Source: Botryllus schlosseri (Eukaryota > Chordata > Ascidiacea > Stolidobranchia > Styelidae). From it: a DNA stretch of 24,192 bases. The stretch is taken from assembly GCA_000444245.1 (NCBI GenBank), contig ATSW01005518.1, positions 1-24,192 of the forward strand, read 5' to 3'. Below are positions 12,301 through 21,040 of the stretch, one piece after another. The notes beneath the pieces are model-generated. The model ran no database searches, was not told the origin of the DNA, and worked only from the letters and a program-made list of their open reading frames with translations. Position numbers and translations under genes: made by a program. The stretch's first letter is position 1. Each line of letters begins with the position of its first letter.

Positions 12301-15300
12301 ATAATTGCTATCATCTACAGTAAAGCAGTGTTCAAACCATAAATCCGGTTCTAAAGTCATGAAGTATACAGCTACAATGCTACATATAGATTGTAAAATT
12401 CTTGAAATTTTTTAATCCACATTGTGTGAAGTAGGTCAAGTTATGTAATTAGGCCGATAAAAATGAATGAACTGCTTAATCTAAATATTATTTCTATAAT
12501 CGTGGAATAGCGGATTCGCTTACTTGAGCTTCTGTGCATCTACAATATAGCTATTTGTAAAGTCAACTTCATCAAACGCAAGGGCAGGCTGGTTCCGTAA
12601 CATAAAATCATCGTCTGCTTCTCCGTTGTAATTTCCACAAAGTCCTAAAATGACAGGTTAGGACAGGTGACTTTCGTTTGCTACAAAAAATGCAACAATC
12701 AGGTATCTGTCTGCACGGATGTCAAAAGGCAAATGAATTGTAATGAGGTGATTAAATGTACTCTGATTGTGTGCGCAATTCAACTAACTGCCCTCCATTT
12801 CCTTTACAGTCGCATTATCTGTGAGATTATATTCGAGTGGCCTGATAAGATAACTTTGATTATCACTAATTTATTGCTCTTTCTTCACTTATGTAGATCA
12901 ATATTGGTATTGATAATTGGCAAAACGAGTTGATAGGCGGATGATAAATATTATTATCTGTAATTTGAAATTCTGGAGAATCCATCACAAAATTGATTGG
13001 AAGATTTGTGTGCAATACGTTACATCAACGATCGTAATTAAATATTTAGTTACGAGCATGGTAAGGGATATACCATCGCAAGAAAAACCTTGTGGAGATT
13101 CAAGACTCAACGGCAGCATGCAGCCTACATTTATTATACTCACCATTTACACTTCCCTTGTAGCTATTTGGCAATTGCACTGAAAGGGCGGCGTCATCCA
13201 CAAAGATTTTAATTCCGAAGGAAAGCGTGATGGACAGTCCTTTCCCACTTTTTTCAACTCTCAAACCATCTTTAACTCTGATGGGCAGATTTGCTTGCAC
13301 CTCATTAACCTGAGAATTCAAAAATAATCAATAGGCCTATACCTCTTCAAACATTTGATTAATGATATGCAGGTCATCTAATCTTCCTTAAAACAGATTA
13401 ACTGCAATAATACGGCTTTATACAAGATTTTCTTACGTATATGTGATTTATTCCTCCAGCATTTTTTATCGTTACTTTGTTTCCAAGAGCTTCGGCTTCA
13501 ATTACAGATATTTTGACGTTGTTGGGCCTCGACAATGTTTCTTCGTTTGAAAACTGAAAATAGAGTTGAAGGCGATGACATTGAAAATGAACAGTACTAT
13601 GTTACATATTTGCTAGCATATACTAAGCAATCCGCTCAGAATTCCATTCCATGTGTACTGCAGTTTAATGATTAAGGATATGATGACTCTAACGGAGGAT
13701 TGCGAGAGGCTAGGACTGTTGAGTAATACATGAAATAGGACACATTGTACTACTAAAGCCACAACCGAATTTTCGAACTTTCGGATATAGGCATCCATTA
13801 AAGGACACGTATATCAATATAATAATAACATGTTGGAAGAGTGATTTTGCAGTGCTCAAGAATTCATCATAATTGGGTATAAAAAATGAAATAGTGACTT
13901 CATTTCGTGATTTAATCATCTGCTATCAAAATATCTCTTCATCCATACTGTATATACAGTAGTCTACTCACACATAGTATATAACACCATACACATTTCT
14001 AGAACTCACCGTCACGTTGAACGGTACAAGGCCAACAGCATGAGCGGACGTGGTCCCCACGAGAAGATACTTGCACCTCCCATAGAAGTCAAACCTCGAT
14101 TTATCGAATGTGATGAAATGTGAACCACTCACGACGGTACAAAAGTCGGTGGCTGTTACGAAAGAAGTATCAAGTTGAATTACGCGTGAACCATACAACA
14201 TCACTCCGAGGGACTATTGCAGTAGGCTAGTTTAGTCGTACGCGGTTCCACCCTGTATTTTGTGAATAGAGAGCGAAATCTGCAGTCAGCAGGTCGTCTC
14301 GAAACAACCAAGTCACAAGACTGTTTATGTGACTGGTAAATTTATTCTTTCATCGTAACGCAATCGATTTGTCTTATTGAGTATTTTCTTTCGCACAAAT
14401 GACGACCTCCTGCATTTCAAGTACGGCGTCCCAGGGATTGTCATACAAGCTTCTATTGCGATGATGTGAAATGGGCAGATATGAGAACCGAATCCAAATA
14501 AAACTCATGTAGTTTATTTCATACTATTTGCGTTGAACGTTAAGACATGCCGTGCTCTCGCACTACACATCATGTATTTCGAATTCATAAATCATTTTAA
14601 GCACAAATCTCCCTACCTTTTGGCACTTCCACGGTTATGCACACTTGGTCGGATAGTACGCTGAAAGTAACGAGCATGTAATAATTGTCAGATTTTGTGA
14701 AAACTTCGCAAAGGACTCACTCATCGGAACTTCTCGCCGCGACGCAAATCAGGTTGGATCCATCCTGATCTAAAGTTGGTGTCCAGTTAATCTCTGTTGT
14801 GTAAACGCCGTCGTTTTCGACGATGGGCGATTTTCTGACACCGATAGGCGCGATCAAAACAAATTCTTCGATGCTGGAATGTGAAACTCCAAGTCATGAA
14901 GATGTCATTCCCGTATTACCGCAGACATTTATATAATCTCGCGAACGACAACATATCTATAGTCTCGAACAAAACGAGCAGGACCAGTAAAGTCGTAATT
15001 CGTAAATACCACATACGATAAGAAGATGTCAACTATTGCAACAACAGTAGAGTGATGAACTCTTGACCAGCGTGAAAGGTTACTTTTCAGGCGCGTGGAG
15101 AATACTCGAAAACAATCAATTTGCTATAAGTGGAAAGCCGTTTTCATCCCTCAAGAGGGCTATTTCTGAATGCAGATGTTGTTGCTGCAAAACTGATCAT
15201 CTGCGGCGTCAATCACAAACCTACATTAAGTATATCTCACATTTTACTGGCCATCGTCACGAACCGGAAATCGTTATCAATTCAATTTGGATAATAATAG

Positions 15301-18300
15301 ATTGGCATACTGGATTCAAATTGACAATTATCGCACAATTAAATCGGACCTTGAAGGTTGCCTTCTCGCTTATTTGTGTCCGACAATTACCTTCAAGGTA
15401 CCTACCTGCTTGTGATATTACAGGGCGAACTTGCCACCGTAAATGTAAAGTTCTTGTCCACTCGAACCGTGACGGGATTGTTCGGGGAAATAGAAGCTTC
15501 AATTACCGGCTTGTCCGCACAGTTCGCTGGTGGAACTTTTACTAAAAGGCACAATTATTTACAATTCTGCAATCGATATTCTATCGTGAAAAATCCTTCA
15601 TTGACAAATTTAGACAAAATATTATTGCACCTCAATTTCCCATTCAATAAATACCGCCGATGCATTGACTCGTGTGGCAAGAAATGTTCTGCTTCACTCA
15701 CGTATAACTAGAAACTGGATTGGGACGGCGCTCAAAGGATCCCTCGTGGCGAATGACTTCTTCCCCATTGTGATGGGCGATTTCGGAAAATCTTCCACCA
15801 TCAACGCTACCGGTACTTTTCCAGTCGTGTTGGACACCGGGTTGTAATGCAGCAAACAGTTCTCCTAGAAACAAAAAGGTGTTTTGAGTAGAAATATTTG
15901 TCTATGGTTCAGCAGAACATTCTAAATGCGTGCTTCAAAATGGCGATCAATGTCTTTCATAATTTCTACATTCCTGCTTTAATCCTAAACGGGTGCTTAT
16001 ATATTTATATATTATTATAACATGATATTTTACGACGCCGACAGTATCTGTCGTATATATGTAGCGCAATGCCAGGGTCCAGCGAGTAATCAGTTTTCAT
16101 GCATACAGCCTTTGACGTCATACTTCGCGTGGTTTACTTCGAGAGGTGTCTAAAATTCGCTACTATATTTAAAATCTTGTAAAAGATTTAGATGTGCCGG
16201 GATAATTACACGGACAAGGTCTGGCAGCCGGATATGATAACCTGGTAATCACGTCTCGGCAATGGGAAAAGCGAAGACATATCGCATGTTGCAAAAGTAT
16301 ATTTACCGTATCTAACGTGAATTCCGAAAATAGATTGCATATTGTCCCGCATTCTCCTTCATGCTTTCCAAGTCTGCATGTTATCCTGTCGCCATCGATA
16401 TCCCTCACTGCCAGATCTATTACGTCGGGCACTCCCGACCGTAAACTGAAAGACAATATCAATTGATCCCGTATTCATGAGCGATGTCCTTGCTGACTGA
16501 TTGATATCGAAACATATATTTATCGGGAATTGATGGTTGTGTGATTTGCTGTCGATGAGGTTAGGCCGAAGAAATATGGAAAGTTTTATTTTTGCTTCAA
16601 TTCTTTGCTTTCATTGGTCCGAAATTGCACAAAGTTTCCAAATATATAAACGGAATCTGGTATTCATAATACCACTATAAACTTATCCATATTGCTTCAA
16701 CTTGAAATCAGCTGGGCAGAAATACAATGATTATCAGCTTACGACAATAGTCGCCCAACTGAATATTTCGCATTCAAGGTAAGTGCTAGTGTTAATTAGT
16801 CTCACGTATCCCAAGTATTGAACTCATATGATGAGGTTTTAGAATTGCGTTGAATTTGATCGACTATGCGTTTGCGAACTTTTTACATCATGCGTTCAGA
16901 CCTGGCATGCTTGCTCTGTACCTGCAATACAGATTCTGCATTGCGTTTAGTAATCGTAGCGTGTGCACTATGGACAATGGACATTCAGCTTAATTTTCGT
17001 ATTTTGTCGCGACACTAAATGTAGGTTTGATTGCATTCCGATCCGTTGATATGTCATTCATCGAGAGCAATCACAAGTTTAATGAGACGATTCCTTTGTC
17101 ACGTTTCCCGAAATCGCCGCAATGTCATATTTTGACAGCGAAAACAACGGCGCATTGTTCCCGCCGTGATTAACACGCGCAATCATTCATTCAGGACTTC
17201 TGCTTACTGTCATGACGGTGTGTCGCGAGTGACATTTCATTTTTCATAATCACTGGAAGTTCTGGATCGATTTCAAATCGAACGAACCTGTATCCTCTCT
17301 GGCGACAAGATATATTCATACGTCACAGTGCCATAAATTAGTCGATAATTACGTTCTCTGCTAACTGGTAAATTAGTTAATCGTGCTCTTGAAGTATCGC
17401 AGTGCGAACTTGATAATCAAATACGGCTTGTTCTCTGAGAACTGTGTCCGACAAACTGTGAATTTACCTACACAGTCCGCAACTTCCGTCATGCACGGAA
17501 TTATGTGGAAATGAAAACATGTGATTTCAAAGAGATCCGTTGTCCGGGTTATCACGTTTTTGGCCGAGTGGGCGGATGCAACAGTGATGGATTATTGTTT
17601 CCGCCGTGTTTTCGGAATGCTTCAATCACTTACGTTATCATGGGCGCCATTGCCGTCACCGGCGACGAGTTTGGACGGCCGATATCTGACCGAATGCCAA
17701 GGTTCACAGTCGTCGTCAAGGCCCATTCTCCTCCAGCCCCCACCACCAAATCGGTAAGCCAACAGCATTCCATGTACCTGGAATGATAAGCGGCATCGTA
17801 CGATTTGATCTGTAAAATCGCAGCGAAACTTACGATATTTCGATCGGACCGTCGTCTTGGAATACGTATTTGAAAGTATTGCTGCCGTACATCCAATCAT
17901 TACCCGAGCTGTATTCGGTACACTTTTCTCCTAGAAAATAGAGCTTATTTAGAGCTTTGGGAGATATAGTCTAGTCTTGACACCTTAAACTTTCGGTGTC
18001 TGCTTACATTTAATTGAGACGATGCCATACTATATATCATTTTTGTGTCATATTTCAGCGTCAATACCAATCAATTTAGGTCGCGGCTGTACGGAAACGT
18101 GTTATAGTAGCGTTCCTAACCAAGGATCGATGTTTCGCATACATCAAGACTAGCCTAAGGTCTAATATTAGAACAACTCTGGATGCGAAAGTACAACCTA
18201 CGCTGCCAGGTGTAAATTGTTTTGGATGATTTCCTGTATATTCTGAAGCATGGTTGGACGTGATACAGGCGTTTGATTGATGGAATGTTTATATCGTCAA

Positions 18301-21001
18301 ACCAAAGTTCAATCTCGTGATTTGGAAATGAAATACTACTTCTCCGTGAATGCCGCTGATAACCAAAAGTTTGATTACAATTGCAATTCAATGTAACACT
18401 TGAAAAGGATCATTTTAGATGAGACCATGCTTCGCGCACCGTCCAAACTATCGGAATATATATTTAACATATAAAAATATATTCCATATTCGGTATTTTG
18501 TCAAGAATGATTCTAAATTTACGATACTAGTTTCACGGGGCCGCCCCTTACGGGGATTTGACTGATTATGACTGTTTGGATTTTGTTATCAGTCTATCAG
18601 ATTGCTTTTGTATTCAACAAGCCTTCCTAACTAATACTCTGCATACTTAGCATTAATTAACATGAAAATCTTTTCAAGGTGACAAGTTCCAGATTGCGTG
18701 CCGCATATGCTACGCTAGTCGTAATTGCAGCTTGGATTTTACAGCCATCGAAATCAATATGCTATATTTCTCACGTTGAAACATTCATGGACATACCCGA
18801 CTAAAATGAATATAGCAATAGATTAAAATGGATGATATTTTTAATTGTCTCTGAAAGTACTCCTGGATCTTCATTGTACTCATTTTGACCGATTACCTTT
18901 CACCAATCAATATACCGGCATATAATTGATCGGGGAATCTCCTGTCTATTAATCAATGTTTTTTTGCAGACTGTAGTTACTCGGTTTTTGATTGCTGGTT
19001 CCTGGGTTCTAGTCGCACTTGTGTTATCATCTTGAATCATGAGATTTCATCACGGATAACTCTGAAGGGCGACGGTATGGTGTGATACTCACGTGTAGAG
19101 GCTACCACGCCATCGCAGCCGTACATGCAAAACCACCTTGCGTCTTCCCCTACTAGCGTACCGAACGTTATCGCTTTTTCGTCGCATGATATCCGCGATA
19201 ACCTCCATCCGAGTTTAAAAGTAAATATAACCTGTAAAACAGCGATCGAAAACAGTCCTTATGACGTATGTACATTGGACAATCTGGTGCATTGTTTGTA
19301 ATAACCGTGCAGTGGTACATATATATTGCTGATAAGTATTTTCGGATATTTTACAGCCATTAAAGCGACAAACGACCTGTAAGGGACCTATCACTTTCAT
19401 AAATACACTCCAATTTCTTTATTTTTAATCCAAATTAATGTAGCTGTTGGGTTCAGTCGTTTATGTCAAAGATCATGAACCGAATATCAAGTTCAGTCTG
19501 GTAGTCGTATGATGAGGCCAGTCTGAGATCTATAACGAAATTACCTATTCGCTAGCAATAGTTATAAGAAGGCCATCAATGGTATTAATACATTTTACCG
19601 CATTTCGGACACTCTTACTATTAAAAAAGCTAGTAGAGTAATTATTATGGACAGTAAATGACTTTCAGCCGGCGGTATTAAGCGATGATTAAAGTCGACT
19701 AATCCTGGAATTACCAAATTTATTCATATTATCACTCTTGTGATTTTTCTAGAATGCTGGTCGTACGAGTTGCAGAGGATAACAAATTCGATCATTTTTT
19801 TCCTATGTCAATAGGTTGGGTTTGTTATTTGCAGGCTTTGTCACAAAACTCGGTGTTGTTGATTCGTCCGACAACGACAGTCCGTTGTAATAAATGTTCG
19901 GTCTGACGTGATCGTGAAAATTATATGATGTTCTATTGTTCCGTGATGGATCGTTTGCGAGACATTAATTTAAGAGAACATGCTTTTGGGCGATCCGTAA
20001 GTTTCAAATATATACATCTTTTACTCCGGGATTCTTCGTGACAGAGTCGTAGCGGTGAAATAGATGATACCACCATGTTGCGACATTGTATCGAGTATAT
20101 TTACTTCGTTCATGAGAGATTAAATCTGAGTTCTGGTTCGAGATGGAACAATCGGACACCCATTATAACCGTTTCATAGTATTATTCTACGATTATATTA
20201 CTGCGTTTCGTGTAGCCCGCGCTAGGTTAGCGATCCCAATCTTCAAAGTCGGTTTCGATCCTACCAAGCAGTTGCGACGTTCGTGAAATAAATAGGGCAT
20301 AATTTGGCCACGCATAATACTATATTTATATACATCCGGAAATCGCAAATTGAATGGGGACGGGGAGAGTACATTTGTAGCAATTACCAGACTTTACTGT
20401 TCACCTGTTGCGATATTGCAAATGCAAATACATTACATATTTATAATACGCAATTGGATATCATGGGCAGGTCATTTAGTCCGTTTGGCATTCTTGAAGT
20501 TTTAGCTACTTTAATCAGCTAGTATTTTAAATGTTTTAATATCGCGATTACAGTTGCCCCTTTATAGATGCTTGTGCGTGGATCTACATGAAATATGTAT
20601 ATGTACGTATTGTGGGATGAACTTGAACATGAGCAATTGAACAAGATTCATGCATCCTATACCGGTAACTATGTTCATTGTAAAATCACTATAAACTGGA
20701 TAGCGATTGCAGACCTACATTTACGCTAATGCCGCTGCCAACAGGACAATGCATTTATTGATGAGCGAGCACGATCGCATTGTGATTCACTTATAACAGA
20801 AAATAAATACATCGTGTCTAGTCTATCAGTTCATACCTCTTTATAAGTTAATGAAAAACTGTCGCTTGGTTTCCAAGATATAGTTCCGCCCCGGAAATGT
20901 GTCGCTTGAACGTTCCCTGATCCATCTCCAATCAGGCAGAGAATAATATATAAAAAAGTAACAAAAGGCAGGGCCTGATACGCGGCCTTCCTCGAATTCA
21001 T
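51..21001 (-). CDS. Large secreted VWD-C8-TIL multidomain protein (zonadhesin/FCGBP-like), 33 exons, 3' end outside window
   Basis: This is a spliced gene read on the minus strand. Coding exons in transcript order: 20837-21001, 19093-19231, 17834-17930, 17634-17777, 16307-16445, 15702-15864, 15406-15541, 14721-14873, 14617-14660, 14010-14152, 13437-13553, 13144-13309, 12524-12644, 11321-11474, 10831-10960, 10657-10764, 10497-10592, 8861-8997, 7258-7355, 6857-7010, 6360-6481, 6118-6282, 5344-5624, 4933-5055, 4401-4496, 4189-4343, 3609-3706, 3340-3490, 2301-2422, 2077-2241, 1169-1452, 209-331, 51-149. All introns are GT-AG and the phases join without a break, giving 1,529 complete codons. The protein has a signal peptide, an N-terminal module, an Ig-like segment and three VWD-C8-TIL assemblies. 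Family knowledge: such proteins are secreted, disulphide-rich and often multimeric, acting in mucus, extracellular matrix or gamete adhesion. Which of these applies here cannot be told. Exon 33 ends in phase 1 inside a TIL domain, so the gene continues left. Exact splice choices were made by eye. Confidence 0.93.
332..1168 (-). other. Intron 31, 837 bases, nothing recognised
   Basis: Lies between C8 3 and TIL 3. The phases of exons 31 and 32 join directly and the domain sequence is continuous, so no exon is expected inside. The other introns above 300 bases (15865-16306, 14874-15405, 14153-14616, 13554-14009, 12645-13143, 10961-11320, 6482-6856, 5625-6117, 4497-4932, 3707-4188, 1453-2076) likewise show nothing I can name. 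Confidence 0.5.
1169..1452 (-). CDS. Exon 31: C8 domain 3 (residues 1361-1455)
   Basis: This single exon encodes CRTAVMDVPAVMCSTDEEL, AQNECSSL, YAACLGIVNPEKYMSDCIF, DTCAYGNLTF and FVEECRQSNVTIV, ending at W followed by RKLDNLE. The eight-cysteine C8 pattern is complete. Two sequons (NLT and NVT) are present. The acceptor TTACTACAG and donor GTTAGT are good. The exon is flanked by VWD 3 (624-base intron) and TIL 3 (837-base intron). Two overlapping open frames on this exon, one on each strand, are shadows without domain content. Confidence 0.92.
2077..3706 (-). CDS. Exons 27-30: VWD domain 3 (residues 1183-1360)
   Basis: Exons 3609-3706, 3340-3490, 2301-2422 and 2077-2241. Their lengths are 98, 151, 122 and 165 bases, against 98, 154, 122 and 165 for VWD 2. 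Key segments are CSAVTDPHYMTFDKKKFDSM, GTCNYIMV, RIVAVNEQPSPNLTVSHVKE, FNFGIYVKWDGED, LRISAW, VEGVCGDFDDDDSND and VNSWQVAGYNND. It is a complete D domain with TDPH at residues 1191-1194 (bases 3671-3682). Its calcium loop is unusually rich in aspartate (five of six residues). The CGLC motif reads EGVCG, so it lacks the first cysteine. Confidence 0.92.
3073..3215. repeat. Imperfect inverted repeat / hairpin in intron 28
   Basis: Bases from CTTTGGGAAAATCAAG (3073) onward pair with the complement of the right side, TTTTGGAAGAAACAAG read backward from 3215. Pairing continues through CAATTTTC and the CCTGACCATGG / CCTTGGCCATG segments to a loop near 3130-3150. The arms differ by several substitutions and small gaps. 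It could be an old small MITE or a hairpin formed otherwise. No target duplication was found. Confidence 0.5.
4189..5055 (-). CDS. Exons 24-26: TIL domain 2 and cysteine-rich linker (residues 1058-1182)
   Basis: Exons 4933-5055, 4401-4496 and 4189-4343. Exon 24 reads ECTNGIYSPCIQQCQPTC and LGEACVEG. Exon 25 reads CVCNEGFVLSGNKCV and GDCGCNVNGRYIEKG. Exon 26 reads TDCTQTCTCLGLGELQCG, GGCARNRDSC and GYFQCVQRPR. This is a trypsin-inhibitor-like domain followed by a linker with C-x-C and C-G spacing seen between D assemblies of zonadhesin-type proteins. Protease inhibition is not implied, because TIL domains in this setting are structural. Intron 25 is only 57 bases. Confidence 0.92.
5344..5624 (-). 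CDS. Exon 23: C8 domain 2 (residues 964-1057)
   Basis: A single 281-base exon encodes the whole domain, beginning CQDLPEEE and continuing through CADNTELAQYQSDCQAL, RFQACHEYEDPITVYNACVY, DLCASGG and SSYADDCLAGGIV, ending at W followed by RDEEMQ. The cysteine pattern and the ACVYDLC and YADDC signatures are typical of C8. It lies between VWD 2 and TIL 2 and joins both in frame (phase 2 in, phase 1 out). It is the paralogue of the 284-base exon at 1169-1452. Confidence 0.92.
6118..7355 (-). CDS. Exons 19-22: VWD domain 2 (residues 785-963)
   Basis: Exons 7258-7355, 6857-7010, 6360-6481 and 6118-6282. Key segments are CKAITDPHYETFDGTKFDAM, GTCAYIMV, VVAVNEALAENKSASHVKEV, FDFGLVVRWDGYD, LRITVW, IEGLCGDWDDNPDND and AESWRVDGYG. 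This is a complete von Willebrand type D domain. TDPH (residues 793-796, bases 7320-7331) occupies the place of the GDPH motif that self-cleaves between D and P in mucins and FCGBP. The calcium-loop residues after LCG are present. The CGLC motif lacks its first cysteine (E923 instead). An NKS sequon lies in exon 20. Confidence 0.92.
7551..8000 (-). mobile_element. Inner hAT-like MITE of the same family, inverted inside the outer copy
   Basis: The ends are perfect 15-bp inverted repeats, CAATGTTCCCTCTAA at 7551-7565 and its complement at 7986-8000. CTGACACG flanks it exactly on both sides (7543-7550 and 8001-8008), an unmutated 8-bp duplication. Read on the minus strand, bases 8000 down to about 7855 align to the outer element read through its insertion point (7499-7542 plus 8001 to about 8125). 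So the two are one family in opposite orientations, which makes a long imperfect palindrome over about 7855-8125. The perfect duplication suggests this insertion is younger than the outer one. Confidence 0.85.
7596..7854 (+). mobile_element. tRNA-derived SINE inside the inner MITE
   Basis: The first 75 bases (7596-7670) look like a decayed tRNA. There is an A-box-like TAGTGTAATGGTTA at about 7605-7618, an anticodon-arm-like CGGCTTCTCGAGCGG, and a B box GGTTCGATCCC at 7649-7659 that fits GGTTCGANNCC. A roughly 170-base unrelated body follows and ends in a (CT)n tail at about 7840-7854. The outer MITE shows the empty site: its sequence corresponding to CACCAAC / TCACTGC is continuous there but split here by the SINE. 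I could not assign clear target-site duplications. It runs antisense to the host gene. Confidence 0.7.
8178..8693. mobile_element. Foldback-type MITE with long inverted repeats, intron 18
   Basis: The left end TTAAAGGGGCACTGCA and the right end TGCAGTGCCCCTTTAA are inverted copies, and the similarity continues inward for about 220 bases on each side. For example, GAAGAAAACGGCTGCAGCC is matched near 8245-8265, and ATGTTATGAAGGAAATATG near 8358-8378 is inverted at about 8487-8507. The unpaired centre is about 8385-8475. The boundary fits either a TTAA duplication (piggyBac-like) or a TA duplication (Tc1/mariner-like), and the sequence alone does not decide. There is no transposase. The short open frame across it reflects only the repeat. 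Confidence 0.75.
8861..10764 (-). CDS. Exons 16-18: TIL domain 1 and trailing cysteine-rich segment (residues 671-784)
   Basis: Exons 10657-10764, 10497-10592 and 8861-8997. Exon 16 gives MECPPFSHYEHCATTVPATC and ASQSCIEG. Exon 17 gives CMCDEGFILSGSVCV and ESECGCIINESYYPKG. Exon 18 gives NCTKECVCGEGCQDVGGC and GFHQCVGRQR. This is a trypsin-inhibitor-like cysteine-rich domain plus the E/VWC-like tail that normally links one D assembly to the next. The exon 16/17 and 17/18 junctions fall at the same places as in TIL domains 2 and 3. Exon 18 has an A-rich rather than pyrimidine-rich tract right before its acceptor, so that boundary is slightly less certain than the others. It is supported by frame and by its match to exon 26. 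Confidence 0.88.
8998..10496 (-). other. Intron 17, 1,499 bases, nothing recognised
   Basis: AT-rich and non-coding. A 62-codon plus-strand frame at 9819-10007 has no domain content. No mobile element was identified here, unlike in the next intron. Confidence 0.5.
10831..11474 (-). CDS. Exons 14-15: C8 domain 1 (residues 576-670)
   Basis: Exons 11321-11474 and 10831-10960. The sequence runs from KCSTSLNKFKDELPCDS through KAETKCGIL, GGCFTECHDVVDPKNFYE, NCKKVMCKS, then ISAYADTCQRGDVSVCNWR. The eight-cysteine spacing and the ending YADTCQ...V.NWR are those of the C8 domain that follows VWD. Assemblies 2 and 3 encode C8 in one exon. Here a 360-base phase-0 intron splits it after NFYE. An RGD tripeptide (residues 656-658, bases 10868-10876) lies two residues after a cysteine. 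Confidence 0.9.
11475..12523 (-). other. Intron 13, 1,049 bases, nothing recognised
   Basis: Non-coding between VWD 1 and C8 1. The plus-strand frames around 11764-12208 look like chance openings. Confidence 0.5.
12524..14152 (-). CDS. Exons 10-13: VWD domain 1 (residues 394-575)
   Basis: Exons 14010-14152, 13437-13553, 13144-13309 and 12524-12644. The domain starts TDFCTVVSGSHFITFD and goes on to FDFYGRCKYLLV, VPFNVT, VKISVIEAEALGNKVTI, VNEVQANLPIRV, FGIKIFVDD, SVQLPNSYKGSVNGLCGNYN and GEADDDF. This is the classical von Willebrand type D layout, with the acidic/asparagine loop after the LCG motif that binds calcium in solved D domains. Unlike the two later VWD domains it has SGSH in place of the DPH of the D-P autocleavage motif. 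The first cysteine of the CGLCG motif is replaced by asparagine (N535). Its intron positions differ from those of VWD 2 and 3, which suggests a separate history. Confidence 0.9.
14617..15541 (-). CDS. Exons 7-9: Ig-like / beta-sandwich segment (residues 283-393)
   Basis: Exons 15406-15541, 14721-14873 and 14617-14660. The segment opens with VPPANCADKPVIEASI and continues through NFTFTV, SSIEEFVLIAPIGVRKSP, EINWTPTLDQDGSNLICVAA and SDQVCITVEV. The WTPT...ICVAA...CITV pattern is the usual C-terminal half of an Ig-like beta sandwich, with a tryptophan and two cysteines spaced as in this class. It directly follows the N-terminal module and directly precedes the first VWD domain, which is its usual place in related proteins as I recall them. 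N-glycosylation sequons (NFT, NIT, NWT) agree with secretion. Exon 9 is a 44-base micro-exon, but frame and motif continuity support it on both sides. Confidence 0.8.
15702..19231 (-). CDS. Exons 2-6: N-terminal extracellular module (residues 56-282)
   Basis: Exons 19093-19231, 17834-17930, 17634-17777, 16307-16445 and 15702-15864. Landmarks in order: FKLGWRLSRISC, a WFCMYGC pair, KCTEYSSGNDW, YMECCW, then WALTTTVNLGIRSDIGRPNS, DIDGDRITCRLG, GECGTIC, LDTENCLLHYNP, VALMVEDFP and VPIQFLVIL. This order of motifs recurs, as I recall it, in uncharacterised secreted proteins of amphioxus, teleosts and cnidarians, always ahead of an Ig-like segment. I cannot give it a domain name or function. The regular cysteines and the downstream VWD domains point to a folded extracellular, disulphide-bonded module. 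Introns inside it range from 56 bases (17778-17833) to 1,188 bases (16446-17633). Confidence 0.85.
16446..17633 (-). other. Intron 4, 1,188 bases, nothing recognised
   Basis: Non-coding between exons 4 and 5. No repeats or RNA genes stand out. The open frames overlapping its right end are read-through of the neighbouring exon. Confidence 0.5.
17931..19092 (-). other. Intron 2, 1,162 bases
   Basis: Non-coding. The only distinct feature is a GC-rich interrupted palindromic patch, CGGGGCCGCCCC followed by TTACGGGG, near 18536-18555, within AT-rich sequence. Its nature is unknown. Confidence 0.5.
19232..20836 (-). other. Intron 1, 1,605 bases, nothing recognised
   Basis: Intron between the signal-peptide exon and the N-terminal module, with donor GTATGA and acceptor TTTTACAG. 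First introns often carry enhancers, but I see no repeat, RNA gene or coding segment in it. Confidence 0.6.
20837..21001 (-). CDS. Exon 1: start codon and signal peptide (residues 1-55)
   Basis: ATG is at 20999-21001 with G at -3 and A at +4, and it is the only ATG in the exon. The first residues are MNSRKAAYQA, followed by a hydrophobic stretch LPFVTFLYIILCLI (residues 11-24) and a small-residue region GDGSG. This is a normal signal peptide, cleaved probably near residues 26-32. The mature start contains ATHFRGGTISW, a pattern I know from the beginning of large invertebrate VWD-containing secreted proteins. The exon ends in phase 0 at a GTATGA donor and joins exon 2 across a 1,605-base intron. 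The match of the downstream sequence to the same N-terminal pattern makes this start secure. Confidence 0.88.
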
Positions 21002-21040
21002 GCCTTGAATGCGGTGGTGAATGTCTGTTTCCGATTGCTC

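Noticed and set aside
14010-14204. Alternative start at the Met codons just upstream of exon 10, giving a separate gene beginning at VWD 1
   Set aside because: A TTCGTAACAG acceptor at 14153 lies between them and the conserved sequence, exon 9 joins there in frame, and no signal peptide follows these Met codons.
15063-15545. 160-codon plus-strand open frame
   Set aside because: It overlaps exon 7 antisense and runs through non-coding sequence; the translation has no domain pattern and the minus-strand exon explains the openness.
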